Positions 46,187-58,874 of a DNA stretch of 64,000 bases are shown here, one piece after another. The stretch covers positions 1 to 64,000 of the forward strand of contig JANTQF010000131.1 of assembly GCA_032988165.1 (NCBI GenBank), in the 5' to 3' direction. The notes under the pieces are model-generated. The model saw only the letters and a program-made list of their open reading frames with translations, ran no database searches and was not told where the DNA came from. The first letter of the stretch is position 1, and every line of letters starts with the position of its first letter. The stretch comes from Emmonsiellopsis sp. PD_33. Lineage: Eukaryota > Ascomycota > Eurotiomycetes > Onygenales > Ajellomycetaceae. A program made the position numbers and the translations under genes.

Positions 46187-48634
46187 GAATGTTACGAAAT
46201 TATATGTCCATAACGAAAGCATGTTGTTGTTTGTTTCATTTGTTGTTAGTACTTCATCCCTTTTCTGAGCACATTTTTATATCCCCTGAGTAAATCTTCC
46301 CATAGCAAGCGATTCGTTTCCCATCCTAGGCAGCATCATGAGAGGTCGAAACTCTCCTCTTTACCAATATTTCCGCCCCATTCCTTGACCTCTATCTCCA
46401 TTCCGGTTCATATTATGTTTGTTACATCTCGTCGGGCCGTGATTCTTCCCCTTTTTAAACCCAGCAGCAGGTTGATTGTTCTTGAGCGGGTTGGTTATGA
46501 CTTGATGAAGTCTACGTTCTGTCTCGTTTGTTTATTTGAGCCAATATTTCGATTCTGGATATGGCATGTATTTAGATTGGATTGGATTGAAATGGGTAGA
46601 TAGTTATATTTAAATACCATTAAATTTGATATTATGAAAGCCATCATCATGAGAAGCAACATGCAAGTCATCTCAAAATTCCTCAGAAAGATTTTTTTCT
46701 CTCTTTCTTTTCTTTTGTCCATTGGATCGAACCCATGTCCATCTTTCCAGTGGAATTTCCAGGGATAAATATATATTTTTGTATGAAACTCTTCCATCAC
46801 CAATCATCTGCCACCAATAGCAACCAGAACTATGAAACATGTAAACTAGAACCGATGCTTTATATAATCTCTATTTTATTTTAATCCATCCCCAACCTAA
46901 TAAAATCTCCGCATCCTGACTCCCCAACCACCGGTCCTACGGCCTGCAGGACGACGTCAAAACAAACATCGGCCAAGCAATCAGCCTCATCACCACCACC
47001 ACCACCGCTCGCTCAATAACCCCCGAATCCCAGGTCTCTGTGGCGTCGGCAAGCAACTCGCCAAAGACGCCATAACCGTCCGGTGGCACCCACAAAGCTC
47101 AAGGATTATTTCTGGGGATGGGATGATGCTTTCCAAGCCCGAAGGGTTCCGAACCCCGAGCAATGAGCTTTCCATTCACCAGGGAGCTGGGCGCGCTCGT
47201 ATTAGTATCGAGTTATCCCTCTTGGCAGTGTTGTCAACTGAGACAAAGATCGTCAGTTGATGGTGGTTCAATACGAGGATAAAAAGACATCACAGTCTGG
47301 CAGGCAAGCTGTCAGCGCTGCTCTCTCTTGGCCAATGATGAAAATGGCCTTGCACTGAACAGGCCCTAACTTATAATTAGTAAATACTAGCAGTGCGAAT
47401 GAGCGCGGTGATAAACGCGGACGCCTTGGGTTGGTATGTGGGAGAAGCGACGCTTTTATGCCAGGGTAGCATTGAGCATTTTGCTTGACGTAAGTGATAT
47501 GGACGGAAAGGTGGGAGGGAGCTTGAGCTACGAGCCGATGACTGATTATTGCCCTATGGAGGATTAGCCTGAATTATTACTGGCTGCTGTTGTGCTAAAA
47601 ATACTAGAGTTTGCGACATCTTGAGATTCGAGGCTCTGATACTAGTAACTTGTGGAGAAACTGAAGCGTTGGAGTTTCTGATTTCCATAACTCGAACTTG
47701 ATAGGTGCTTGCGGCTAAAGATACTACTATTTCCTTCTTCCCGATCATATTCTTGCTGCCGGTACGCGGAATGAGGTGGATGAAGCAAGCAAGCTCTCGT
47801 ATTGTGCCCAAAATGTACCTACTTTGCCGAAACGATCAGAACAAGTCCAAACCCTTCCCTGCCCGGCATGCTGTTGGTGTTTCATTCTGTTTCGCTCACT
47901 CCCTCGGCTTTGGGCACATGGCTTGCAGCTTTGGTGGCTGACAGCTAAAATAATGTGAGACATGGATGACTGGCGATGTCCTTCTCCTCATTCTTTCTCG
48001 GCACTGGTTGGTTGGAAGAATGTGTGAGGAAGAGAGAGAGACAACACGAGACGGTTCCGGTGACGTGACTGCCTTTGCTGCTACGGTGAAGAGTTTCGAG
48101 AGTCTTGAATGGTTGGGATAATTCTTTTCTTAGCATGGCCATGCTAGGTTGGTCTCCGTTTGCGGATAGCCATAGGTTGAACGTTGCAAAGTTTAGGTCA
48201 AATGAGAAGTCAGTCGTGAGTCCAAGCCGATGCATTTCTCTGGACACTGGCTGAAGAGCAGTCAGCCAGCGTAGATCATTCTGCGTTTTGGGAATGGTGG
48301 ACATGACATTTTGTTGGCGCAACGGGCGAGGTCGTAGAGGAGGTTGATGGTGTCGGATGCCAGAAGGGGACGTTGTTCGGATTTGTGAGCTTTTGTATTT
48401 CTATTTTAGGACCATCTCTTCGTATCGTGGGGGGTTGGGAGAAATATATAAAAGGGGCGCTGGCATCGCTGTTGACCTTGATTTTTTTTGTATCATCGCC
48501 AAAACAAATCTGCTTCCATTCAATCAGTGTATAACTCGCTCTTCTCTTGTTCCACCGACACTCGTTATTAACGACGCTCGCTATCAAGTTTCGATTCATA
48601 TCCCCCACTTCAATATAGTTCAATCACCTCCAAA
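46187..48634. other. Long intergenic region with one doubtful coding trace
   Basis: About 2.4 kb. On the minus strand, 47945-48400 shows protein-like stretches in two frames (SDTINLLYDLARCANKM, then a frame shift, then RLGLTTDFSFDLNFATFNLW). These could be a decayed gene, but no complete structure can be built. The rest is T-rich flank (46190-46900) and unremarkable sequence. Confidence 0.4.
48445..48454 (+). promoter_or_regulatory. TATA box (TATATAAAAG)
   Basis: A strong TATA element 180-190 bp upstream of the ATG at 48635, with a pyrimidine-rich stretch between, fits the core promoter of the secreted protein gene. Confidence 0.6.
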
Positions 48635-49237
48635 ATGAAGCTCGCCACCCTCCTCGCTTCCGCCGCAGCCACTGCGCTCGCTGCCCCGGCCTCATCCCCG
48701 GCCTCAGGCATCAATGCCCGCCAATTCGAAGTCCTCTACCCATATCAAACCTTCCGTTACTGGGTCCAAACCGGAGCCGTCAAAGAAGATCCTCGGAACC
48801 AGCCGCTGGTACTAAAGAACGGCAACCAAGCCGACGAAACCACCACAATCCTCACCTTTCAGGTGCCTCCGGAATTTGAGGGCCGCAGATGCCAGCTCCA
48901 CTTCGAGCTATGGGACCGCGACGTGTCTACCGGTTCCCATCAGGCGGACGTCTTCACCGTCATCGACCCGCCCACCGGCGACGTGCCCGCCGCTAATCTG
49001 AAGAACTGGCGTCCTGCGAAGATCGCGGAGACGGAAAGGAGCCGCGACGTCCATCAGGGGCGGGTTGAGGTTGAGGCTCCTGGGATCGCTGAGTGGATCG
49101 AGTCTTTCCACGGGTATCCCGAGTTCGATTGCCCGGCTGGAACGCTGTTTGCGATTGAATATGTTGGTGTCAATGATGCAGTTGAGATTAGCTGGGATAT
49201 TGGCGTGACTGGACCCACCCTCCGGCCTATTTTCTAA
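48635..49237 (+). CDS. Small secreted protein, But2 C-terminal-domain-like
   Basis: Single exon, 200 residues. A clear signal peptide (MKLATLLASAAATALAAPA) is followed by a short Ser/Ala propeptide ending near NARQ. The mature part is beta-rich: TILTFQVPPEFEGRRCQLHFELWDRD, then DVPAANLKNWRPAKIAE, and a C-terminal CPAGTLFAIEYVGVNDAVEISWDIG. This matches the fungal secreted family annotated as ubiquitin 3-binding protein But2 C-terminal domain (PF09792), whose extracellular role is unknown; the family name comes from a yeast protein and does not imply ubiquitin binding here. Two cysteines (in GRRCQL and FDCPAG) could form one disulfide. No GPI signal. Confidence 0.78.
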   Translation: MKLATLLASAAATALAAPASSPASGINARQFEVLYPYQTFRYWVQTGAVKEDPRNQPLVLKNGNQADETTTILTFQVPPEFEGRRCQLHFELWDRDVSTGSHQADVFTVIDPPTGDVPAANLKNWRPAKIAETERSRDVHQGRVEVEAPGIAEWIESFHGYPEFDCPAGTLFAIEYVGVNDAVEISWDIGVTGPTLRPIF

Positions 49238-49554
49238 AGGTGGAGCGTGCTTTGGTTTTCCATGAGGTTGACGTGTGGGTAAATTGATATTGCATGAAGA
49301 TGATATGGGGGTATTTTATAGAAATTGTGTTGAATCTTGTTTTTTATGATGTTGACGGGATGGGTGCTGTTTCAGGTGTCCTGGCTTTATGTTTTAATGT
49401 CTCTCCTTAATTCTTAATTTAGAAGATTATGAAACAAACGGTAACTTGGTAATTCAGTGGCATATTTCCATTACTCTTGAGTCCAGCCTATCCTGAAGGC
49501 ACCTGATGTGTTTGCTTCCTTGTGAATAACCGAACCCGGTCTGGTGTGAGTGAT
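49238..49554. other. Short intergenic between convergent genes
   Basis: 317 bp. The F-box frame stays open through this region to 49454 if its last intron is not removed. Confidence 0.6.
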
Positions 49555-51082
49555 TCAGACCAATGGCAAAAATACATGTTCCGGGCACCGGAACCGGTAA
49601 GAATTCAAGGCTGTAGACGCAAATGTTGTCAGCATATGACTTTTGAGATAACACAGAGACAGGAGTAAACTTACATATCCGCTTTGCAGATCCATCTTCG
49701 TGAATCTGTATGAGGTCTTTGATCTGAATGAGTAGATCAAAATTCGATCTCCACTTCCTGCGGGCCACGCACAGTCTACTGATCATATCCTCCTCTACAC
49801 GCTCAGGTAGTCCAGCGAGAACTGTATAAAGGTCGGCCTGGATAGTCACATCGGCAAGCTGAGGCACACAGTGTGCCCAAGACTGAATTAGGGATTCGAT
49901 AAACAAAACAATAGATGGAAAGGCCCGTTTATCAGCATCTTCGATGTATAGGCGCCTGAGACTGGCAGGGAGCACCTTTTCCGCAAGCGGAGAACGTAGG
50001 CTATTGCACAGATTGGTGAGGTAGGGCGCTGAAAGATGGAGACGCTCAAGGACTATGAAATCAACGAACGGGCCCACGAAATCATCTATGCCGGTCTGGT
50101 CCCCAGTTTTTATGTTGACATTGCTCGTGATGCAGAGGGTTTCAATGCTCTGCTTTGCTCCTTCGAGCCATGAGTTCAAATCGCTGGTTCTGAATTGGGG
50201 CTCCCTGCTGCCCACATACGAGTTCGCGTGGTGGCTGAATTGAAAGGACTTCAGCCGTCGACAACTCTTGACCAGAGATTCAATACTTGATGAGAGCATG
50301 CATTCGCTTAACCGGAGATGAGTCATTTGAGACTCAAATCGGCAAAAAGGGTTCAGATCAGAACTGATGATATTGGCGCCTGAGAAACATCGTATCGAAG
50401 GGAACATGAAGATCGGTTTCAACTCGTCGGACATGTAGGAGAGAGGGTCTGCAAAGTCAACGGCCATCATACAGTAAATGTCGCTGTCTCGGCGGAGTTC
50501 CACGCAACGAAGGTGTGGGAACGCAGGGTATGAGTCGAAAGGTTTGTTCCCATTTAAGGCGCGATCTATGACTCGCTGGGGATAGACACAGGTGGGTGTA
50601 ATTGTGAGCCCTAACACCCTTAGGTTTGGTATCAACGTGAGAAGCAGACCAACATAGGCGTCGCCATATCCGCATTTTAGGTCCTGCAACCACATCTCCT
50701 TCTCGTCGTCTGGATGGCTGAAGGGGGCTACAGAATTTTCGAGAACTTCTACCATGCCGGGATCCACGTTGGCTCGGTCATGATGATGCGGTCCTGGATG
50801 AGTACACCAATCTTCCAGGCGCAGTTTTCGGACATATTTTCGCAGGCTTGGTTTTAGAAGAAGGGTTCGAACCAGCAAGTAAAGGAACTGATCATAGGCA
50901 AAGTAGATCTTCTCGATAGTCTTGTAAAGTATTGGAACAGCCGCATCGTAGCAGCATTTCGAAGTGATGGAAAACGCGGCCAGATCACGTTGTTTCTCTA
51001 GGTTCTCTGCAATAATCATCAAAAGATCAACGGGAAGAGATACCAACTTGACAGACATTGTTCGAAGCGAATTTGGTCTCAT
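49555..51082 (-). CDS. F-box domain protein
   Basis: Two exons, 51082-49675 and 49610-49555, give 487 residues; the start could also be the next ATG at 51058. The N-terminal ~45 residues form an F-box (VKLVSLPVDLLMIIAENLEKQRDLAAFSITSKCC), which binds Skp1 in SCF ubiquitin ligases. The rest has irregular leucine-rich stretches (LRVLGLTITPT, MTHLRLSECML, LERLHLSAPYL), as in fungal F-box/LRR-like substrate receptors; the target is unknown. A 64-nt intron near the end has a GTAAGT donor, TGCTGAC branch site and TACAG acceptor. Splicing ends the protein in SLNSYRFRCPEHVFLPLV; without splicing the frame continues ~70 residues to 49454. I prefer the spliced form because the sites are consensus. Confidence 0.8.
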
Positions 51083-51518
51083 CAATTGGGATTTGGGCAA
51101 TACTGTGTGTGGGAAATCTGGAGTGTAGTGATGAAGGTTGGATTTAGCCTACCTTTGGTAGCTGTGTATCATTGGTACACAAATACACTAGTATATTTCG
51201 GAGAATGGAACATTCCAACATTCCTATCATAGCCTAGAGTGAGGGAACCTGGAATGCAATGGCTAAGATAGGGACCCCAGGAATCTGGTCCGGAGACAGG
51301 AAGGCAGTGATCGAGATCAGCGTTAGGCGGAGGATAAAAGGATTAAATAAATGTGAACATTTAGTGTATCTATATATGGTTATGTTACAATACAATACAG
51401 TAAGCTAGGTTCGCAGCGCGTCTGGCGCTACGCGAGGCTAAATAAGCGCCGAACAAACTGTAGCCGCGCCAACAGAATTGTTTATATGAAACTATGAGTT
51501 CAGTTTAATTTGTGGCCA
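51083..51518. other. Intergenic, 436 bp
   Basis: Promoter side of the F-box gene and 3' flank of the next minus-strand gene. No feature seen. Confidence 0.6.
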
Positions 51519-52404
51519 TCAACGATACCAAAACCAGACTTCTCCTGTACTATGACAGGCGATACCTCCAATCCCCGAGTCCAGGTCTATGCTGGTACAC
51601 ATCGTGTATCCCTGCTCCTCTAAACACTGCATCAGAGCCAAAACAATCACTCGACTCTGCACCATGCCTTTGGGGCTTGGCTTTGCCCAATACGGCTCTT
51701 TGAATTTGAGTTCAAACACACCGGAAACGAGTTCCTTATTGCATTTTTCGACTCTGTCGCCGAATGCAGAAATCAAGGCTGTCGCCAGCTCGGTTGAAGA
51801 GTTGATCAAGTGAAGGACGTCGGCATTCATGAACGAGATACATAGCCAGGAGGCTACCCGAGGCTCTTGTAAACGGAAGACCCAAGAATCTGAGAGATGT
51901 AAGTATCTGCTCGCGGCATAGAAATTTGAAGCCGTCGTAACTCCACATACCTTTTTGACCGAAAGCTGCATAATTTCCGAGACGGGTAACCCTGCCCCCA
52001 CCTGGGAGAATGTGCCATCCTTCTTTTGCCAATGATTCCAGTATGCCCATGAGGCTGACGCGAATGGCAATCTTCTCATCATCCGCCCCGTGGTGGAAAG
52101 GGTTGCCGCGTAGCTTGATCTCGAGGCTGTCTTCGAATGGCTGGGCTTTCTGAAGACCCTTGGGCCAAAGCTTCTCTAGAACTCTGGTGATAAGTGGTAT
52201 TATCGGCTCGGGGAATTGGATGAGGCGGATACGATCTGTCCAGGCGAAAGAGATCATGGCCAATCTGACACCCCGACCCATTGAATGGACTGGGGCTTCG
52301 TTGTTAATAGCCATGGCTCGAGCCGAGGCCATGGCTTCGTCATAGTTGGGTGGTTCTTTGTTCGTCTTTTCCGGACCCAGGCCGCTTCCGAAGAGGGGAG
52401 GCAT
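51519..52404 (-). CDS. Unrecognised fungal protein, 274 residues
   Basis: Two exons, 52404-51951 and 51889-51519, joined in phase across a 61-nt intron (GTATGT..CAG) to read GQKDSWVFRLQEP. No signal, membrane segment or known catalytic motif. It contains SGLGPEKTNKEPPNYDEAM near the start, a repeated-looking layout of two alpha/beta halves (GILESLAKEGWHILPGG, then ALMQCLEEQGYTMCTSIDL) and WSY/WVF aromatic strands. The similar endings of the two halves hint at an internal duplication. The frame is open upstream to ~52545 without ATG. A small 5' exon from the ATG at 52538, spliced into SPAQLSDMPPLFG, is possible but has a weak donor (GTCGCT). It is the last gene before the repeat block. Confidence 0.65.
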
Positions 52405-52692
52405 GTCAGATAACTGGGCAGGCGATGCTAGTCGATGGATTTCTTCACGGTGATCGATCACGAGCTCGTGAACAGGAATTGGCAAGTAAAGCGACCTCCT
52501 CCATCGAGAGAGGCTGGAACTACTGGGTCCTCTGTCATCTTATATATTGAGATGGGTTTCTCTGCTGCCTGATTCTGGCGCTGATATCTCAGCTACAGTG
52601 CAACCTACATGCTGTTGGTGCTTCAACCAGCTAAAAGTTCCAGCAGCATGGTCAATTAATGTATTGATTTCCTGGGGACGCAAATGTCTTTA
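52405..52692. other. Left flank of the retrotransposon block
   Basis: 288 bp of ordinary composition that still contains CpG, ending in the left copy of the target-site duplication CTTTA (52688-52692). Confidence 0.7.
52688..52692. other. Target-site duplication, left copy (CTTTA)
   Basis: CTTTA directly precedes the left LTR and is repeated exactly at 58968-58972 after the right LTR. Five base pairs is the usual duplication length for LTR retrotransposons. Confidence 0.9.
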
Positions 52693-52785
52693 TGTTGGAG
52701 GACGAAAAGCTTGATGGATTGAATCTAGCTACGTGCAACCCAAGTAGTGGAAGGAATCTGGGCATGTGACCCTAGGGGCCTGACA
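52693..52785 (-). repeat. LTR, left copy (3' LTR in element sense)
   Basis: 93 bp, TGTTGGAG..CCTGACA as read on the plus strand, with TGT/ACA ends. It differs from the right copy at 11 positions, all transitions. It keeps two CpGs (GACG, ACGT) that are TG in the other copy. Confidence 0.9.
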
Positions 52786-53172
52786 CCCCCACTCACTACA
52801 AGGAATGAACAATTATTTACATACAAAATTGGGTGTACAGAGTTCCAAGATCCAAATCCACTGTGTAATATCCAGAGAGCCTCTAAAATCAGTAGAAAAA
52901 TTCCAAGTTACACTGTCCTTTAAAGGATAGGCATATTCAAAAGAGAAGCACATAGTATGCCTCCACTTACACAGGCAAGTAGAGGCATATTGATAAGGAT
53001 CTTGACCACCACTACAACCCTGACCTGTCTAAGTAATGTAGAGGAAGAAAAGCATCACCTGATAGTGGGTTTTCAACCCTCTGGCCCTATAATGAGCTAG
53101 TTTGCAGTCTACATCTTTTCCTCCCCCTAGAGACCCTGGGCCCTCAAAAGAGAAGCATATAGAGCTGCCAGT

Positions 53173-53254
53173 GGGAAGAAAAGTGTACAAAACCTCCCAG
53201 AGATAAAGGTAAGTTCTGGGAAGAAAAGTACATAAATTCTCAAGGAGAAAGAGG
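53173..53254. repeat. Imperfect ~40-bp direct repeat inside copia
   Basis: Two adjacent related units beginning GGGAAGAAAAGT (53173 and 53218), located between the reverse transcriptase end and the 3' LTR. A second related pair, CAAAAGAGAAGCA, occurs at ~52939 and ~53146. Confidence 0.6.
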
Positions 53255-54480
53255 TAGAGGCAACTAACTACTAGTTAATTTAGAAAGTCCTGAGCATTCA
53301 AGAGGGATATTCAAAAAATATATATATAAAATAAAAGAAACACACTTTGCATGCTGTGCCAGGGGGGGGGGGGAAGGTATTAAAGATTAAAAGGAAAAAC
53401 TAAATAGAGAAGATAAATATAGGGAGGTACTAAATAGATAAAATAATATAGGAAAAGAGGAATATAAAGAGTGTAGGGAGGGAGAGGGTAATTCTATCTA
53501 ATTATTGATAGTATCTTCCACTTGTTATATTTTATAGTGCTGAGAGGCTTGATGAGGCTATTGATGATATTTTTAGGGGAGGAAATATATTTAATAGATA
53601 TCTTTCTTTTAAATATGAAGTCCTAAAGAATATAGTAATAGATTTTGATATGCTTGGATCATTTTGAAATCAATTCTGACTTAAATAGGATAATTGCTGA
53701 TTTATTATCCATCTATAGAATAGAGATATGAGTCAGCAGATGTTCATCCCTATTATTATATTCATTAAGGTGGGTAGAGATGAACTCAGTGTTGATGAGG
53801 AGTTTCTAAACATATATAAATTCATATGCTACCTCACTGGCAGCAATATATTTAACCTCAGTAGAGAAATAGGAGATTAAGGTTTGTTTTGAAGAATATC
53901 AGCTAATTAGACTACCAGTAAGAAATATTAAATATCTAGTTGTTAATCTTACTCTAGGATCTTTACTGGCCCAATCAGTGTCAGAATGAGAAAAGGGCTT
54001 AAAAGTGCTATTCTTATAGTAGGTGATACCATCATCTATTATGCCCTTAAGATATTAAAGAACTTACTTGAATGCAAGCCAGGTTTTAATGGTAGAGTAA
54101 GAGGAAAAATGGCCAAGAAATGCTATAATGAAGATTATATTAGAGTAGGTATTTACTACTAAATACTACAGAGAATTAACATCAGATTGATAGTTCTTCA
54201 GTGTGAACTTATTTGTATATTAAACTGGTTTCTCATTGTTATGGGTGAAATCTATAGAATTATCTATAAGGGTCTTAATAGGGTAGGAATCCTTCATGCT
54301 AAACTCTTCTAGAAGATTTTGAATAAAGAGAGACTAAGAGATCTTCAAAGAAGTAGAAGAATAATCAATCTTCATATCTAAATATCTATTAGAGTTATTA
54401 ACATTTTTGACTTTATAGTAATGGCCCATCTGCTTCTTGGCCCAGTTAAGTTAGAAGATATCAGAACTGTAGAGGTAAAA

Positions 54481-54492
54481 ATTGTCAATATA
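54481..54492 (-). pseudogene. Degraded copia reverse-transcriptase active site (YIDN)
   Basis: Codons TAT ATT GAC AAT on the minus strand sit in a hydrophobic strand (IFIIIYIDNFYLYS), matching the copia YVDD box. The second catalytic Asp is Asn by a single G-to-A change, so this polymerase would be inactive. Surrounding pol sequence (e.g. KQMGHYYKVKNV) is interrupted by stops. Confidence 0.75.
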
Positions 54493-55395
54493 GATGATTA
54501 TAAAGATGCTGTGCTTGTTATGGATGAATAGGCTGATATCATAATAACTGATTTAGAATTCAATTAATAGGAATATTCTCTTAATCTCTTCATATCAAAG
54601 TAATGTAGCTTGCTTTAATTTATAGAGACTCTATATTAACTTGCAGATTAAGTCACTGTAGTCTTCATAGAATCTGATTGATTGAATCATATAGATATGC
54701 TTGCTGGTAGGTATTATTAAATTTAAAAATGTAGTAACTATATTAATTTACATTATATATCATTTAAGAGTGGTAGATGTAGCTATTAAAGTGTGAGAGA
54801 TAACTCTAAAAATAATTAATATAAAAATGTGAGAGTAGTTGATTTCTTTCTACTAGATGTTGCTGTAGATTACCTATCTAGCCTTATATTAAATAACTTT
54901 ACTTATATTATTTCTCTTCTTATTAAAGATCTATTAACTGTGTAGAATAATTATATCTGAAGACTACTCAACTAGGCACTATATACTGATTTTATGAAGT
55001 TAATTCATCTTCTTGAGACATACTTTATAATAATATTATTACTTAGAGCCATTTCTGGCCTTAGTGAAATTCTTCAGTATAGAGAGAGTAGTGTGACTGA
55101 GATTCCTCACTGAAGTAATATTCTTACTGTCATCAATCTTGGGTGAATCAGGGTTTAGAGGAGAGGGGGAGGGGGGGTTAGAGGAATCTATAGATTTAAT
55201 AGAGTTAATAGGAATAAATGTAAAGAGACTAGTGGTGAGCTTATAGTTAATCCATCAGCTGTTTAAGGGGGTAAGAAATATAGGACTAAAGCTGAAATCT
55301 ATATTGATATTGAAATTGAGCTCAGATAGGAAGGTGGAATCTACCAGAAGAGCTGATAGATCTGAGATTTTAGAGGAAATCTCTGTCAAATAGAT

Positions 55396-55620
55396 CTAAT
55401 GAGCCACATTTGGGAGGTATTTCAGAGTTGAATTATTTAACCAGTTATAGGATAGATGCTCTAGCTCTAGGTCCTTTTTGAATATAACATCTTTGAAAAT
55501 ATAGAGATATCTATTTGATGAATCAATCAAGTAGTAGTTAATAAAGCCTTCATAGCTCATAAAAATGAGTTTCATAGAGTAAGATTTCAACTTATTAGAA
55601 GGCTTAAAGATAAGCTTCAA
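55396..55620 (-). pseudogene. Copia integrase C-terminal / RT linker fragment
   Basis: Longest remaining open piece of the element (74 codons). KLKSYSMKLIFMSYEG and LYIFKDVIFKKD correspond to the 'K..K..FLGYEG..R..DVIFDE' block found between integrase and reverse transcriptase in copia polyproteins. Conserved Gly and Arg positions are altered in the direction expected from G-to-A change. Confidence 0.75.
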
Positions 55621-57000
55621 GAAAGTCTTGTAACTCTAATAATGAAGACTACAAACTGAGAGTAAAGCTCCCAGCCATACCTTATATGATATTTAGAGAG
55701 TAGGAATTGAATCTAGAAGACCATTGAAAAACTATATAGATGTTAGTATGAAATTTATTGTCTTGCAGGTAGTAATTATTACTTCACTCTAGAGGTGTAA
55801 ATCTATATCTGAGTCTAGCATGAATGCCCTAGATTTCTCTAGGATAAGGCTGATGGAATGCTCTGATGGGCCATCCTACTAAGAGATGTAAGGAGAGGTA
55901 GATTACTACTTAATTCCTTCTGATTTAAAATATTTGGTGGTAGCATTTGACTGGAATTTGCTGCCATCTGATTGAATAATTGTAATATTATGACTTAAGA
56001 GATTTTTTAAAAACTAATTAAAAATATACATATAGTGCAAAGCTTTGGATTTCTCCTTCAGCAAAAACACTCAGCATATGTAGGTGATGTTATCTATTAT
56101 AACCATAAAATAATGATTTTCTATGTATGTTAGAATGAGGTTATTAGGTTCATTAGGGGATGTAGAATCTCTGAGAGTTTGACCTTCACTAATAATATTA
56201 ACTCAGATTTTTGAAGTCTTCTAAATGGCATAGCTTAATAGGCCTGTTTTATAGAATGTGTGCTTCTACTTGGTACTTATATAAGTGCTGCAGAAGGAAA
56301 GCTTCTTGAGATCATCTATCTTGACATCAAAATATAGGTTTTAAGACATCTGAATGAGGAAATCAGTACTGAGATGACTCAGTAGATAATGCCATTCATC
56401 TATGAAGTGTGTCTTGAGAATCACTTTTATATTCATGGATGATGAACTCAATATAAAAATGTTGCCATCTAGATCTTTTAGGTTGAAAAGATTATCTACA
56501 TTAAAGTATTTAAATGCCCCTACTAAAGTATTATTTAGATTAATATTAGTACTTATAATAGTTAATTAGAGCTTGAGAGACTGTAGAGAGATCATTGTAA
56601 AAGCTACAGTACATCTAAATATTAGCATGCTGTCATGTAAATCTAATGAGTCCTTTGAAGATTGATTAGAGAAGAGGTAAATATTACTAGATAAGAGGAT
56701 TATATAGAAAACTAATCTATTAAATGATGATGTAAGCTTAAAATAATTTCTAGAGTCAGATAGGATATCTCTATAAGAATAGCTCTATCTATTTAGAATT
56801 CTGATGAAAATTAGATTTACTGAGAGTTCTGAGATGTAAAGAGTGCTCTGTAAAGTAATCTCTCTATTTCTCACTGAAATCTTTATATCTCTAATACCTT
56901 TTATCTCTAATGTGCTACTATTCATGACCTGCATGTTTGACCCTGCAAGAGGTTTAAAACTGGTAAAATCATCCCTATTTGGAAATAAATGAGCTTCAGT

Positions 57001-57009
57001 GCCTGAATC
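57001..57009 (-). pseudogene. Copia protease active-site remnant (DSG)
   Basis: GAT TCA GGC on the minus strand encodes Asp-Ser-Gly in IFDSGTEAHLF, the aspartic protease loop of copia elements (usually LDSGATSH). It lies between the zinc-knuckle remnant and the integrase region, as expected. Confidence 0.7.
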
Positions 57010-58874
57010 AAAGATGTTCTTAGGGCTGAAGATATAAGTATAAGCTATAGGAATATTAATAATAATTAAAAAATTTACTATTATATAGAGATAAGAAAGT
57101 TCTATGACTTCAATGTCTTTAGCTGATATATCTGCAGTAGTCTTTTTAGAATTCTTAACCCTATTTTTTTCCTGAAGCTTCTTCAGATGGGCCTTATTTT
57201 ATTCAGGTCAACTATCTGAATCTTTCTCAGGCTACTTCTATTAGCATACAGAACTATGCTTCATATTATAATAATCACATGATTCTCTGGTATCAACTAG
57301 TAGAGTAGTTAATCTACTGTAGCTACTATAGCTATCTTTACTCCTTCCTCTACTACTATTATAGCCTCTGTTATTATCTGACTTCTCTACTGTATTGATA
57401 TCTTTAGTTTTAGCAGTGTGAGCTGAGGGGGCCTAGGCTTGATCCTGTTAGAATAGATCTTTCTTTAGAGAAGATATTTGCATGAGGATTTCCTCTATGA
57501 GAATATAAAAATCCAGGATAATATGATTAGATTTTAATATCTACTTCTATTTAATCTACTTCTGAATGAAATCTTATCATCTATTTGGGAGATTAAGATA
57601 GAAGATGTTAAATATCTACCACTCTTCAAACTCTACATCTAACTCAATGGAGTGATTAATTATAGTATGGAATTTAGAGAATTATTTGTAGAGCTCCTCA
57701 TTTGAAGCTGTCTTTAGATGTTAGAGATTATGAAAATCCTCCACATATTTCCTGTATTTCTAAGTATAAGAAATGTGATATTCTATCTCAATCTGAGACT
57801 AAAGGATATAGGTGTAGTTAAATGAATCAGATTCAGTATCAATCTATCTATAGACATCTACATTAATTACTAAATGCAGGAAATCTAACATCCAGTGATT
57901 TATAGCCTGCTAAAGAGGCTCCAACTCATTATTATAGAGGTTTGACATGTAGCCTTCCTCAAGAAGGTCTCAGACCTTTGCAGTCTGAAATCTAACCTTA
58001 ATTTATACTACTTATAGTGAATAGTTATTTAAGACATGCAAGGGCTAGTTCATACTTATCCTCTTTATTTGCTTTTCAAACTGGGCAATGAGTTTTCTGA
58101 CTTTTAAATTAAGATTATAGAAGTTAAGATGCTTGAGAATAGAATTAATATAAGGTTTCATGCTGAAATCTCTAAGAGATTAAGAGGGATCTTCTGGAGT
58201 AAGAGAGTTCTAATATAATTAAAATGCTATAAGCTTTATATTTATAGCTTTAATATAAAGCTGTAGCAGATTGATCTACTATTCATATAAAAAATTTAAA
58301 ATATCAAGTTAAGATAGGGAGGTAGATCTATCATTAAAGACTTTTTCATTTACTCTTTATTTTTCTTTCTGAATAATATTTGAATTTGACTGGGCAGTTC
58401 ATGAAGAGGTAATGAGATTCTCTGTAAATAAGATGTAATATTCATTATTCTCTGAAGGTATCTCTAGTGAGAGAAAGACCTTCTTTAATGTTTTCTTCTT
58501 CTTTTCCTCAGTTAAGGATGAAGTTGGGTGAACTGTTCCACTCCTCAGTGAGAAGTCTGAGAGTCTAGATGGGTCAGAGGCAGATATTATGAAATTATTA
58601 GAGTATAAAATATGCTATGAGAATGTCTGTAGACATCTAATGAGAGTATCTGGGATCCCCTGTATGAGTGTTTTTTACTAGGATCAGGGGGTAGGGTTAG
58701 AATGAAAATTGTGTGAAAACTCTGCATGGAGAGTGAAAAAATCATAACTATTTTAACTTTAATTTAAAAAGAGCTGTTCAATTTAGATTTAAACCTAGAC
58801 TCATATAAAAATATATATAAAAGTTGAATGAAGCAATTCTAAGCTTAAAAAAAGTATAAAACTGAGATATAATC

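Noticed and set aside
46717..46740. Reverse complement resembles a tRNA T-loop (GGGTTCGATCC)
   Set aside because: Stem pairing fails beyond three base pairs and no acceptor, D or anticodon arm can be folded around it.
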